64,000 bases of DNA from Mixophyes australis (Eukaryota > Chordata > Amphibia > Anura > Limnodynastidae), in NCBI GenBank assembly GCA_036250195.1, contig JAVHZZ010000003.1, positions 42,257,835 to 42,321,834 of the forward strand, given 5' to 3'. Positions 53,725 to 64,000 of this stretch are shown one piece after another; the first letter of the stretch is position 1; every line of letters starts with the position of its first letter. The notes below the pieces were generated by a model. The model saw only the letters and a program-made list of their open reading frames with translations. It was not told where the DNA came from and ran no database searches. A program made the position numbers and the translations under genes.

Positions 53725-53945
53725 TTTGGGGCGGAGAGAGGGCGACCTTAACTGTGGAGGGGGGAGAGAGGTGGACCTTAACTGTGGAGGGGGGGAGAGG
53801 GGGACATTAACTGTGATTGGGGGGAGAGGGGTACATTAACTGTGGAGGGAGGGGGAGAGGGGGACATTAACTGTGATGAGGGAGAGGGGGACATTATCTT
53901 TGGAGGGAGGGGGAGAGGGGGACCTTAGCTGTGATTGGGGGGAGT
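53725..53945 (+). repeat. GGGGAGAGGGGGACATTAACTG array
   Basis: About six to seven copies of a roughly 31-bp G-rich unit. It lies between the hAT element ending at 53677 and the start of copy C. Confidence 0.9.
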
Positions 53946-54087
53946 CAAATTGTATGGTGTTATATAGGTTACACACAAAGAGAAGAGCTCCATTGCTTCA
54001 TTGCTAATTGTCATTGCTGAAATACAAATTCTAGGCCTGGCAGGCTTTTTTTCTGAATTTGTAGTCAAAGTGAACAGTGTTATCAAA

Positions 54088-55511
54088 ATGGATTCATAGC
54101 AGTTTACAGAAGAGCAGAAGCACCAAGCAGCTGCTGGCACCAGTCATGATGATAGTAATCATTCTACGTCATCTGCTAAAGCCTATGTAAAAGTGCATAG
54201 TGTTTTTAAGTCAGGGAAACAATAATGTAAAAAAACACCTTTTACCTTGGTCAAGAAAAAAAGACTGTAATCCAGGCAAAGTTATCTACAGAAAAAAATA
54301 AAATTGCCAACATGCCATTCTACACACGCAGTGGCAAAGAAAGAATGAGGCCTTCACCTTTCTCTATCAGTGCAAGCTCTGCAACTGTCACTGAGGCATC
54401 TTCTTGTAAGATCAGTTGTGACCAAGCAAGAACTTCTCATTTTGATTCCAAAAGTGGTGCCTAAATACTTTTACGTATAGAAGCAGAGCTGGAAGAAAAC
54501 AGTAAGGCATTAGAGGAAAATGTATGTTCAGATTCAGAAATGACACAAATCCCTGAGGAGAGTCCATCCACGAGTGCTTTGTGTAATCGTGACCATTCTG
54601 ATAGTGTATCCATAAAGAAGGCCCCTTTCAGCATTTCTGCTGATGTGTGCCTGAACAGCTGAGTGTAGCCGGTGATACACAAATTGAGGATGCCACTTTG
54701 GAATTGCAACAGGATGAGGGGAATATTTGTGTAGCTGACGAGGGCGCTAATGAGGATGTTGATAAGGATGATGTTGTTTGTGTAAGTCCTGCACCGGTGG
54801 AAGCAGTTCTGGCACACGATAAGAAGAATTCCATTGTTATGCCTGGACATAAGACCAAAATATCCACTTCTTATGTGTGGAATTATTTTTTACCCAAATC
54901 CTGACAACAGTTGTCTAGCCATTTGTAGCGTATGTAAAGCCACAGTCAGTCGAGGTAGGGACCTTAACCACCTAGGAACCTCATCCATGTTACACCATTT
55001 GATGCGAGTTCATGGCAAGGTGTTGGGAAAATCAGAAACGTATGCTAAACAAATAACAACACGCAGTCCATCATCAGCTAGTACCCTTCTCTCACCTACA
55101 TCCCAACACCTACAAACTACACCCACAACACCGCCCTCATCAATATCCTCAATAGCGATCAGAGTTAGTCCTGCATCCAATAGCTAAGGCTACATGACTC
55201 CTCCACTATCCTGGATTCCTTAGAATTCTTGAGCGTTAGTCCCACTGCTGATGCTGCTGCTGCTGGGGGTGAATCTTCATCCCAGAAGCAGACCAAGAAG
55301 AAGACTACTTGTAGTTTAAAACAATTGACTTTTGAACAATTAATTGCAAGAGGAAGCAAGTAAGAAAGTTGTCACCCAGTCGCAAAGCGGATCACAGACG
55401 CCATGGTGACTATGTTAGTAATAGATCTGTGTCCAAAATCCACTATTAATGCAGCTGGTTTTAAACAGTTACTTGAGGTCTTGTGTCCCTGTTATCAAAT
55501 TTCATCTCAAC
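54088..55511 (+). pseudogene. hAT copy C transposase, N-terminal half
   Basis: Starts with an ATG in the context shared with copy B (ATGGATTCA), but codon 4 is TAG. The following sequence, across several frames and stops, shows MPFYTRSGKERMRPSPFSIS, VAGDTQIEDATLELQQDEGN, a BED finger (AICSVCKATVSRGRDLNHLG then HHLMRVH) and the start of the catalytic region to about EVLCPCYQISSQL. It then stops abruptly at 55511, where the terminus of copy D begins. It is a decayed relative of the element A transposase. Confidence 0.85.
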
Positions 55512-56236
55512 TAGAGATGGTCACTGACCCCCGTGTTTTGGATTCGGTTTTGGATCTGGATTACCATCGTGTTTTGGTTTTGGTTTTGCAAAACCACCAT
55601 TGTGTGTTTTGGTTTTGGTTTTGTTTGGTTTTGTTTTGCTATTTTGATGGAAAATCAATGTTTTTGGGCCTAAAATAACCCAATTTAGTGCTCCAACTGT
55701 TTCATAGATAAGTAATCTAATTGTAGAGGTAATAAATCATCCAAAAAACAGTTTAATTCCTGGTAGGTAGGCCTTCAGTTATTCTACACACAAAACAGAT
55801 TGTCTTCCTCTCCATCTATGCATATTGGCAATGCAGCCATCGTCTGTGGATGTATATTACACCCTACACTTATAGTTAAATATGTAAAGAAATGGAAAAA
55901 GGCAGTTTGCTTTCTGTCTCTATAGGCCCCCCTCCACTTGTTTAAAAAACCAAAAAATTCAGCCATTATAGACTGTACAATATTAATTGAAATGGACAAA
56001 GCCAGTTTGCTTTCTGGCTCTCTAGGCCCCCCTCCACTTGTCGAAAATACAAAAAAATTCAGCCGTTATAGACTGTACAATATTAATAGAAATGGACAAA
56101 GCCAGTTTGGGGTCACTCTGTCTATGACACCCTACCCTTAAGGAGAAATTGCCCAAACAGCAGCCTTTCAAGACGGTACGTGATATGGAAATGCCACAAG
56201 TCCCTTTCCTCTTCGGGGATAGATTGCACCCTACAC

Positions 56237-56822
56237 TTACATAGAAAGTTTTAAAAAGATGTTATCATCATCATCTTCAGCTTCATCCTCACCCTCATCA
56301 GTGTGTATGTCATCATCACAGACTATCAATTCATCGCCGCTTGAATCCGCCATTAGAGAACAGTCAGTGCTTGGAGGTCTTGGATGGTGAAGGCCTTCCT
56401 CGTGGAAGATGTAGTTAATTTTTATAAACATCATTTTCTCCACATTTTTGGGAAGTAACCTTCTACGGCGATCTCTAAGTTCCCTGCTGTGCTGAACACT
56501 CGTTTAGAGTACACACTGGAGGGTGGGCAGCTTAAGTATTGCAAAGCAAGTTTGTACATGGGTTTCCAAATGGCCTGCTTTTCTTCCCAGTAAGGAAAGG
56601 GACTGTCTGATATTTCCATATCAACTACCTCTTGAAAGTAATCCTCCACCATCCTTTGCATGTTTATACTCGTATTGGATGGAGTTATGGGCAAAGTGAC
56701 ACATTTTTTAAAAAAATCCTTCAAACCAACCCAGATGTTAAATTGTTCTGGTCTGCCCCTGCGTCTTCCCTGCTTTTTTTTGGGAAATGTAATTTTTTAC
56801 GAGCAGCAGCGGCTTGAGAAAG
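56237..56822 (-). pseudogene. hAT copy D transposase, C-terminal part
   Basis: The minus strand shows INMQRMVEDYFQEVVDMEIS, YWEEKQAIWKPMYKLALQY and YLSCPPSSVYSKRVFSTAGN, the hAT dimerisation region, then in another frame a tail with DSSGDELIVCDDDIHTDEGE. Frame changes and lost codons separate these parts. It continues upstream past the SINE at 56831. Confidence 0.85.
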
Positions 56823-56830
56823 TGAAGGAG

Positions 56831-57188
56831 CACAGTGGCCTAGTGGTTAGCACTTCTGCCTCACAGCACTGGGGTCATGAGTTCAATTCCCGACCATGGC
56901 CTTATCTGTGTGGAGTTTGTATGTTCTCCCTGTGTTTGCGTGGGTTTCCTCCGGGTGCTCCGGTTTCCTCCCACACTCCAAAAACATACTGGTAGGTTAA
57001 TTGACTGCTATCAAAAATGTATCCTAGTCTCTGTTTGTCTGTCTGTCTCTGTGTGTGAATGTGTGTCTATATTAGGGAATTTAGACTGTAAGCTCCAATG
57101 GGGCAGGGACTGATGTGAATGAGTTCTCTGTACAGCGCTGCGGAATTAGTGGCGCTATATAAATAAATGATGATGATGATGATGATGA
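56831..57188 (+). repeat. full-length tRNA-type SINE
   Basis: 358 bp flanked by the 8-bp duplication TGAAGGAG (56823-56830, 57189-57196). The head CACAGTGGCCTAGTGGTTAG and GAGTTCAATTCCCGACC resemble tRNA A and B boxes. The body contains GTATGTTCTCCCTGTGTTTG and CACTCCAAAAACATACTGG. The 3' end AGTGGCGCTATATAAATAAA with a GAT tail is probably the LINE-recognised part. It is the best reference copy in the window. It interrupts the copy D transposase. Confidence 0.93.
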
Positions 57189-57196
57189 TGAAGGAG

Positions 57197-58345
57197 GACA
57201 CGTCGTCAGGCCGAGGCCCAGTTCAGCGGCCAACTTGCTGAGCAATAGCTCCTTGCAAAAGTTCACATCTTGCTCATTTACAAGTAAAGACTCAATGTAG
57301 GTTTAAAACCTTGGAACAAGCACAGTGGCCAAAAGGTATTGATCCGAGTTCAAGATCTTAATAACTCAAGGATCATTGTGAAGCAAATTAAGTACTTGCT
57401 CGCCAAGGCCAACATACTTTGCTGAATTGCTTGCTTTCAGCTCCTCCTTCATTTTCTCAAGCTGCTTTTCCAATAGTCTAATTAAAGGAATGACTTGGCT
57501 CAAACTAGCAGAGTCTGCACTCACCTCACACGTCACAACTTCAAATGGTTTCAGCACCTTGCACAGCACTGAAAGGATTCCCCACTGTGCAAGAGTGAAA
57601 TACATCCCCCCTCCATTCCCAATGTCATGGTTTGTGCAATATGCTTGGATGGCTTTGCGCTGTTCCTCCATCCTCTGAAGCATGTACAGGGTGGAATTCC
57701 ACCTAGTTACCACCTCTTGCTTAAGTTGGGGGCAGGGCAAGTTAAACTGCTCTTGGAGCTGCTGTAATCTCCTACATGCTGTGGCTGAATGCCTGAAATG
57801 GCCTGAAATTTTACGGGCCACCGAAAGCATTTCCTGCACCTCACGGTTATTTCGTAGGAAGCTCTGCACCATCAAGTTGATGGTGTGAGCAAAACAGGGA
57901 ATGTGTTGGAAATCACCCAGCTGTAATGCTCGCACTATATTGTTGACGTTATCAGAAATGACATACCCTGGGGAGAGTGCAAGTGGTATAAGCCATGCAT
58001 CAATCACATCTCTCAGTTTGCGTAACAAATTGTCAGCTGTATGCCTGTTAGTGAAGCCGGTGATACAAAGAGTGGCCTGCCTGTGACAAATGTTACGTAG
58101 TGGTGTACATGCTGCTGCTGTTCCTGCTGGTGAAGGTGAATGACCAACCCAGTGGGCTGTCACAGTCATATAGTCTTTGGTTTGGCCACTTCCACTTGTC
58201 CACATATCTGTGGTTAAGTGGACAGTGGGCAGAATGGCATTTTTCAGCGCAATCTCTACATTTTTACACACTTTTTGGTATAGTTGTGGAATTGCTTTAC
58301 GGGAGAAATGGTGTTGCGATGGAATTCTGTAAACCTTGTGGCACC
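57197..58345 (-). pseudogene. hAT copy D transposase, catalytic part
   Basis: A long open minus-strand frame includes SQHHFSRKAIPQLYQ, HLTTDMWTSGSGQTKDYMTV (first catalytic Asp), YVISDNVNNIVRAL (second), CFAHTINLMVQSF and RWNSTLYMLQRMEEQ. These align with residues of element A around 310-600. The frame breaks near 57366; related coding sequence continues to the SINE. Upstream (above about 58345) the frame runs into non-homologous TAA-rich sequence. It is a fragment of a once complete protein. Confidence 0.88.
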
Positions 58346-58398
58346 TTATAAATAAATAATAATAATAATAATGACTCAGCACCAAATTTTGACATCTG

Positions 58399-59943
58399 GG
58401 GGTAAATGTATCAAGCTGCGAGTTTGCAACCCCAGCGATTTTCTCAGGAGAGTTGAAACTCGCTGATGTATGAAGCTGAGATTTCATACAAAATCGCCAG
58501 AGTTCTGCTTCTGTCAAAACCGCTACTTGCAAAATCGCCAGAGATCAAACTCACCACTGTTTGCCACTGCAGCTATACAAGTCTACAATGTATGAAGCTG
58601 CGAGTTAGCAAACTCAGGAGAGTTTGCTTATAAACACGCCAGATACAACACGCTGCTTGATAGCAGCGTGTTGTATCAACACATCACTGTTCCACTGCCC
58701 TGGCAGTGTTAAAAAGTTAAAGAACAGATAAAAGTTTAAAAAAAAAAAAAAAGCGTTTATGCTTAACCCTAGTGCTGCCTGACTAGTGCTGGTCCCGTGA
58801 AAATTGGGGAAAAATTTTGCGTGGGGTTCCCCCGATTTTCACTTTACCAGCACTAGGCAAACCAGCCAGGGTTGGCGGCACTATAGCAGGGGGACGCGCG
58901 GCAGGGGTCCCCCTGCCATAATGACTAACCAACCCTAGACTGTTCAGCGCTGGGCTGGATTCCCTAGGGAGTGGGGTCCGCTGAAAAAAATGAGCGGGCC
59001 CCCCCCTAGAAAGAACCAGCCCAGTGCTGATAGCACTAGGGCTGTTCCTACTACCCCTGGGCTGTGGGTAGTAGGGTAATACGGCGTAAAGTAGTAAAAA
59101 AAAAAAACAGCCAGGTTGCCAAAAACAGTGTGGCCATGCTGGTGCTTGTATAACTACAAGCACCAGCATACCCACGACAGCCAGGGCATGTTGGCACTTG
59201 GAGAACCACAAGTGCCAACATGCCCTGACATCCCTGGCTTGCTGGGCCCTGTAGTTCCACAAAGAAAAAAGTTTACAAAGCCACAACACCCTCATACAAA
59301 CCACACATATTTATTAAAAATAATAAACCCCACAATAAAGACACTAACCACCTTCTTTTAAACCACAAATATTTATTAAAAATAATAAAACCCAAATACT
59401 TAGCAATGATGTCTTCTTTCTTGATGGCTTGGTCCTGTCCTTAAGTATTTGTAAATCCATCTTTCCGGCTTGCCCCAGTCCCAGCCATTTATACCTCCAT
59501 AAGGGAATCTTTTCCAACAGGAACTCTTCGCCCAGAAGGGGCACATATTTGTAACATCCCGACTCTTTAGGCTTGATTGAAGTTCTTAAAAAAAAAAAAA
59601 TTGAGGCCCCGCAAACACCTCCTACCTAGTAGGAGGTCCTAGCCGCAATGCTCTTACGCCGTTTGCGTAAGAGCTAACTACTGTATTATGGTATTTTCCC
59701 ACACTAGTGGGGAAATCACATAATACTGTATTTAGCGCTTACGCAAGTAACGTAGCGCATTGCGCATGCACTACGCTACTTGCGTAACCTGAATTTACTG
59801 TATTACAGGTTACGCAAGTAGCGTAGCGCATGCACAATGCGCTACGTTACTTGCGTAACCTGAATTTACTGTATTACAGGTTTACCCGCGATTTGCCGCG
59901 ATTTAAACACGCTGGCAAACTCGCAGTTTGATACATTTACCCC
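58399..59943. mobile_element. PIF/Harbinger-like palindrome-rich element
   Basis: Terminal inverted repeats GGGGTAAATGTATCAAGCTG and, at the right, CAGTTTGATACATTTACCCC, flanked by CTG on both sides (58396-58398, 59944-59946). A 3-bp duplication fits PIF/Harbinger. No transposase. The interior is full of hairpins: TGCTGGTGCTTGTA with its complement (59137-59168), GGGCATGTTGGCACTTG with its complement (59185-59226), and a long palindromic field near 59735-59865 made of TTACGCAAGTAACGTAGCGC and complements. The 58840-59050 part has low-divergence GC-rich sequence. Confidence 0.75.
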
Positions 59944-59946
59944 CTG

Positions 59947-60432
59947 GTCTGATCTACAATAATTGACCAAAAAACGTGACACCTCTGCCGTAACTCCACC
60001 TGATCCTACTATCAGCATCCAAAGGATGGTGGAGGATTTTTTTCACAACAGCATAGAAACACATCAGACAGTCCCTTTACATACTTGGAGGAAAAAAATG
60101 GAATTTGGAGGCCCATGTACCAACTCGCTTTGCACTGCCTAAGCTGCCCACCCTCCAGTGTGTACTCGGAAAGAGCTTTTAGCACAGCCAGGAACCTTGT
60201 CAGCGATCGGCGTAGGAGGGTACTTCCTCAAAATGTGGAAAAGATGATGTTCATAAAAATGAACTTCAAGTTCCATGAGGAAGGCCTTTCCCGCCAATTA
60301 CATCAAAATACTGAGACTTCTATAATGGTGGATTCCAGCGGTGATGAATTAATAATGTGTGAGGATGATGTACACACTGATGAGGGTAAGGATGAGGCTG
60401 ACGATGATGAAAACAACATCTTGCCACAGTAG
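59947..60432 (+). pseudogene. hAT transposase C-terminal end (copy C)
   Basis: Plus-strand sequence reads TISIQRMVEDFFHNSIETHQ, then CLSCPPSSVYSERAFSTARN and VLPQNVEKMMFIKM and an acidic tail, DSSGDELIMCEDDVHTDEGK, ending ILPQ and TAG at 60430-60432. There is one frame change near 60085. It aligns with the dimerisation domain and tail of element A. Its orientation, position and the matching 3' end make it the probable remainder of copy C; the middle of that gene is missing. Confidence 0.85.
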
Positions 60433-61030
60433 AGTTCATTAACGGCACTGTTACCTTAGGTGCCTTAAGGCCATTGTTAGCTTGTTTTGTAGGGACTCAA
60501 ACAAACCAAGCACTTCAGCCACAATGAGTGGCACTTTTGTGGCTAAAGTGCTTGGTTTGTTAAAGTGTGCATGTCCTTTTTAAGATTCAACATAAGGGTG
60601 GTTAGGAGCGCCCAAGGACAATTCCATCTTGCACCACTTTTCTTTTCTGCCACTACTGCGTGGTAATGTGTCCTAGATGTGCTAGGAACTGCCGTGTGTT
60701 TGAGTCATTGCTCTGTCGCTTAGCATCCAGCCAGATCGCTGCAGTATTTGTCCAAAAGTGTATGAAAATAATATTGTGACCTGTGAGGTGGTCAAAATTG
60801 TACTGCAAAATTGACTGCAAATGACTTGAAATTAATGTTATTGAGGTTAAGAATAATGTAGGATAAAAAAAAGAGCATAATTATGTGATTTTAGCATATT
60901 TTAGCAATGTTTCTAAAAAAATACAGATCCAAAACCAAAACCAAAACACACGAGGGCGGTTTTGCCAAAACCAAAACACAAAGCTAATCCAGATCCAAAA
61001 CCACTTCACGGGGGTCAGTGAGCATCTCTA
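60433..61030 (+). mobile_element. 3' end of hAT copy C
   Basis: Runs from the stop codon to the terminus GGTCAGTGAGCATCTCTA. It contains a strong hairpin (60499-60561), sequence shared with the MITE at 15331-15916 in inverted orientation, and a subterminal CCAAAA-rich stretch (60930-61000). The 3' terminus is intact. No TSD partner is found because the 5' end of C is lost. Confidence 0.85.
60499..60561 (+). other. hairpin after hAT C transposase stop
   Basis: AACAAACCAAGCACTTCAGC pairs with GCTAAAGTGCTTGGTTTGTT across a short loop. It begins about 67 bases after the stop codon, as in element A (30532-30595). Compared with A, two stem positions differ and both partners differ too, keeping the pairs. 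Confidence 0.8.
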
Positions 61031-63150
61031 ATATTAATCTGCAGTGAATGCAGCAACACTCTGATGTCTGTATGCAGCCCATATGCTGTGTTGGGACTCA
61101 TGCAAAATTATAGCTCTAACAATATAACAAAATAATATTTTTTACCGACCGTTTTGTAGCTAATAAAAGTATGCTAAATCTTAATCAACTTGATCCTAAC
61201 ATTCCAGTTCAATTGTAGAATATGAGAAATGGATTCCCCAATGCTGATTCAGCTTTCTGCATGGACGTAATTCACAAAGCAAACTGAAATGGGACATAAC
61301 GCCCAACTGACTGACAGACAGAAACTTAGCCAATCAGGGCAAGGAGGCAACCACACTGTCAGCAGCAGGAAATTAAATAGGTGGGTGGTCCCTGGGGAGG
61401 GGCCAATGTTCTCTTACTCCCCAAATGCAAACTGAAGTCCTGGGGGCTAACAGCAGAAGCATAATATACCCTTGCGCGGGCCTGTAATTGCCTATACACA
61501 GTGAATGAGGGCCAGTGACAACAGGATTACAACAAATAAGGTTATTCTTCATTATTTTCAGGTACCCATTTGCTGCTTGTAGCTGTGATACATTCCTCGG
61601 GTCTGATTAATGAAAGGCACACATACTGAGTGCAAAGTCTGTTTATTTGAAAACACGCAAATCAGCTCTGCACTTATGAATATGGGTGTAGGTCTGCTCA
61701 GAAGACACTGCAGGATACATCCAATGTCTATGTGGAATATACATACGCAAAAGAACGCACAGAAATAAAAACCCTATTCAATTACTGTCACCAGTTACTA
61801 ATATAAGCATTAATGACAAAAAAGTTTTTTAAAAAAATAATTATTTTTTATTTTTTTTCAGCAAAATACATTTATACATTTATTAAGATGATCTTAATGT
61901 CTACTGAATATAAAATGATAAAATACATTTTTACAGTTGCTCCTGATTGCAAACACATGTTATAGCATGCATACGAGACTCTCATCATTAGTACTGAGGA
62001 CTTACACTAGCCCTGTAGCTGGAGCAGGAGATACGGCAGAAAAACAAGTAACTTTGAGATGCCCAAAGCTTGAATCGGACGTGGCTGCTTGTGCTTGAGT
62101 TTGGCACGCCATCACTGTACATTGATTACGGGCAACCGTCTCTTCCCTGTCCCGTACTCTCCCAAAAACCGTAGGTTGTAGTAAATGTACGTGCAAAGAT
62201 GAATTGACCATGGCTGCCTTCTGTGGCGTATTGTCCGGTTCTGGTCAGCCGCAGAGTGATTTTGCAGATGATACGCACAAAATTGGCCATTTACGTCCCA
62301 TGATGAATCAGGCTCCTTGTGTGCAAATATACTTCACAAGTTTACACGTCTCTTGTCTTTATGTTCACTTGGAGATCTAGCACCTGCAAACAACTGGTGC
62401 ATATGAGATGGATCTTAATGGTGTTACTTGAAGGTTTCAGCTAAACATCTTGCGCTAAACCCTTTAATAAGAGGTTTGTCCTATTTTTTATTTTTTTTTC
62501 ACTACATTTCACAGGTTTTACCTTAAATTAGTGCCTAATTGCTTGGCTTTACTTTGGATTACCATGATAAATATAAAATGTGTATTATTGCATTAATAAA
62601 ATTAGATGAAGATGACCCATATTTTCGGATATTTATTTCTGAATGTTGGATGGAATCTTACTAGATCCAACTCACCATCTCAGCAGAATACAGGATATTT
62701 CTGAGCTAGCAGAAAAACATCAGCCAAATTTAGATAGACCTGACAGCAAAAACTCTGTAAAACTGATGAGGGGAACATTATACCTTTTAGAGGCTCGGTG
62801 CAGCCTGATCTGACAAATTACTGCACACATTGCAGCATTCAGATGAGATGGAAATACTGGTAGTGAGGTACAATTAAACAAGGATGGGAATGAACAGTTC
62901 AGAATGTGCTCGTAAAACAAACAGCAATTCCTGATGTGTGTTTGTAATTCCACCATATCTTCAGCTGACTGTGAGATATCTGTTTTAAGTGAAAGTGGAA
63001 ATAACAACTTTTTCTACTTGAATAACTCAATGGACCGTACTCAGGGAAAAACCACAATATTTTTTCTACATGATTATTTTTCCCTTTAAAAAAGGCCATC
63101 GTTATCATCTGTCTAATAGCCATCCAACTCAAATCTACCTATGTACTATT
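61031..63150. other. unassigned, no gene seen
   Basis: AT-rich sequence with T- and A-rich runs near 61825-61860 and 62490. Frames of 60-95 codons have no domain or context. Confidence 0.5.
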
Positions 63151-63152
63151 AA

Positions 63153-63205
63153 GTGTTATTTATATAGCACCAGCATACTATGCCAGTGCTGCACAGAGAA
63201 TAACA
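63153..63205 (-). repeat. SINE 3'-end fragment, inverted
   Basis: TGTTATTTATATAGCACCAG and the GTGCTGCACAGAGAATAAC motif match, in reverse, the 3' end of the SINE family. Only about 50 bases are recognisable. Confidence 0.6.
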
Positions 63206-63264
63206 TTGAATAGAACCTATTTTTCTGGTTTCTTACCAAATACTACATGATTTCCTAGCAGTCC

Positions 63265-63425
63265 AAAGGGTTAGGTTTACTATAGCTTATAAAATGGACG
63301 TGTTCCCCATAGCAGCCAATCAGATTCCAGCTATCATATTCCAGAATGTACCAGATAAATGATAACTAGAATTTGATTGGGCAACACCTACACTTTTCCT
63401 TTTAAAAGATTCAGTAAATCTCTCC
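63265..63425. mobile_element. diverged relative of the 8564-9075 MITE
   Basis: Shares CAGCCAATCAGATTCCAGCT and AGATAAATGATAACTAGAAT with the arms of the outer MITE at 8564-9075. It lacks the inserted foldback element, so it resembles an uninterrupted version of that family. The ends are eroded. Confidence 0.6.
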
Positions 63426-63744
63426 CAATGGTTTCAAACAATGTGAAAGATTTCTCTCCATTAGTTATCTCTATTACTGGTTAGAGAGACGATGAGTATG
63501 ATGAGTATGTTATGTGTATTTGTTTCCAAAAATGTGAGTAATGACTACTGATAATAAAACTGTCCCAACTAATTACTTTTCTGTTCAAGTTATAGGCGGT
63601 GATAGACAGGTGGAGCTTCAATTTAGCACTATGTGACCCCAAAACAGTCCACGGAGATACATTGGCCGATTTTGAGGATGGAATCCGCGTTCATTTTATC
63701 TAACTGTATAGGTATGTGGATGCTACTCTCACCAGCATCACATT

Positions 63745-64000
63745 TATTTGTCATTTATTTCTATAGCACCTATCATATTACACAGAGCTGTATAGGGGAT
63801 ATGTAATCATTCACTTTAGTCCCTGCCCCATTGGAGCTTACAATCTAAATTCCCTACCACACACACACAGACAAGGGTCCATTTTGTCAGAAGCCCATTA
63901 ACCTACCAGTATGTTTTTGGACTGTGGGAGGAAAATGGTGGGAATCGAGCTCATGATCCCAGTGCTGTGAGGCTGCAATGCTAACCACTGTGCCACTGTG
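63745..64000 (-). repeat. SINE copy, inverted, cut by window end
   Basis: Reverse-orientation copy: TTATTTCTATAGCACC at the left, CCATTGGAGCTTACAATCTA, CCAGTATGTTTTTGGACTGT, and the tRNA-like head CTAACCACTGTGCCACTGTG at the window end. Confidence 0.85.

Larger units (their letters stand above)
55512..58345 (-). mobile_element. hAT copy D, 5' end missing
   Basis: Begins at 55512 with the 3'-type terminus TAGAGATGGTCACTGACCCC, then TTTTGG-type repeats, the family's 100-bp tandem units in inverted orientation (55920-56110), and a minus-strand transposase in two parts. It is interrupted by a SINE (56831-57188). Its promoter-side end is not found: homology ends near 58345 at a short TAA-rich tract before another element. 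The 8 bases before it (ATCTCAAC) have no partner in the window. Confidence 0.8.

Noticed and set aside
55560..55645. (TTTTGG)n as interstitial telomere sequence
   Set aside because: Vertebrate telomeres are TTAGGG; the motif sits at a fixed place inside hAT ends.
56831..56905. tRNA gene
   Set aside because: A/B-box-like motifs belong to the SINE head; no acceptor-stem pairing is apparent and the body and TSD show a retroposon.

Overview
The window looks like repeat-dense, intergenic vertebrate nuclear DNA. An anuran amphibian is my best guess. That is an inference from the mix of elements: a Ngaro-type tyrosine-recombinase retrotransposon with an SGNH hydrolase, many hAT and foldback elements with subterminal repeats, a Tc1 element, a tRNA-type SINE and a gammaretrovirus-like provirus. 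I recognise no host gene, tRNA, rRNA or CRISPR array. Every long open frame belongs to a mobile element or is a by-product of a tandem repeat.

Layout. Bases 386-2731 are a non-autonomous hAT element with perfect 8-bp target duplications; more than half of it is a G-rich minisatellite. Bases 3.9-10.2 kb hold foldback MITEs (one nested inside another) and a GC-rich unclassified repeat. Bases 13238-14829 are a decayed Tc1 element. Bases 15331-15916 are a short hAT derivative. About 16.1-22.5 kb is a Ngaro element: Gag-like ORF, reverse transcriptase/RNase H, tyrosine recombinase and SGNH hydrolase, with several breaking mutations.

Bases 27997-37221 are a 9.2-kb autonomous-type hAT element (called A here) bounded by ATCCTAAT duplications. 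Its minus-strand transposase is interrupted near the C-terminus by a second, internally deleted hAT (B, 30831-33134), itself bounded by ATTTTTAT duplications. Bases 38684-48530 are a full-length minus-strand endogenous retrovirus: two 839-bp LTRs with three mismatches, a tRNA-Pro-like primer site, gag and pol in one frame separated by a TAG, and an env broken by a frameshift. It sits inside a SINE, with AGCG target duplications.

Bases 50.2-53.7 kb are two nested hAT elements, each with exact 8-bp duplications and each carrying its own minisatellite. Bases 54.0-61.0 kb are a rearranged pile-up of two decayed hAT transposase copies (C on plus, D on minus), a SINE with TSD, and a PIF/Harbinger-like palindrome-rich element. 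The rest is AT-rich sequence with SINE fragments.

The most notable points are the young provirus, the Ngaro element with its accessory hydrolase, a covarying hairpin just after the stop codon of two hAT transposase copies, and the recurrence of private tandem arrays inside hAT elements. I did not find a convincing new defence or metabolic system.
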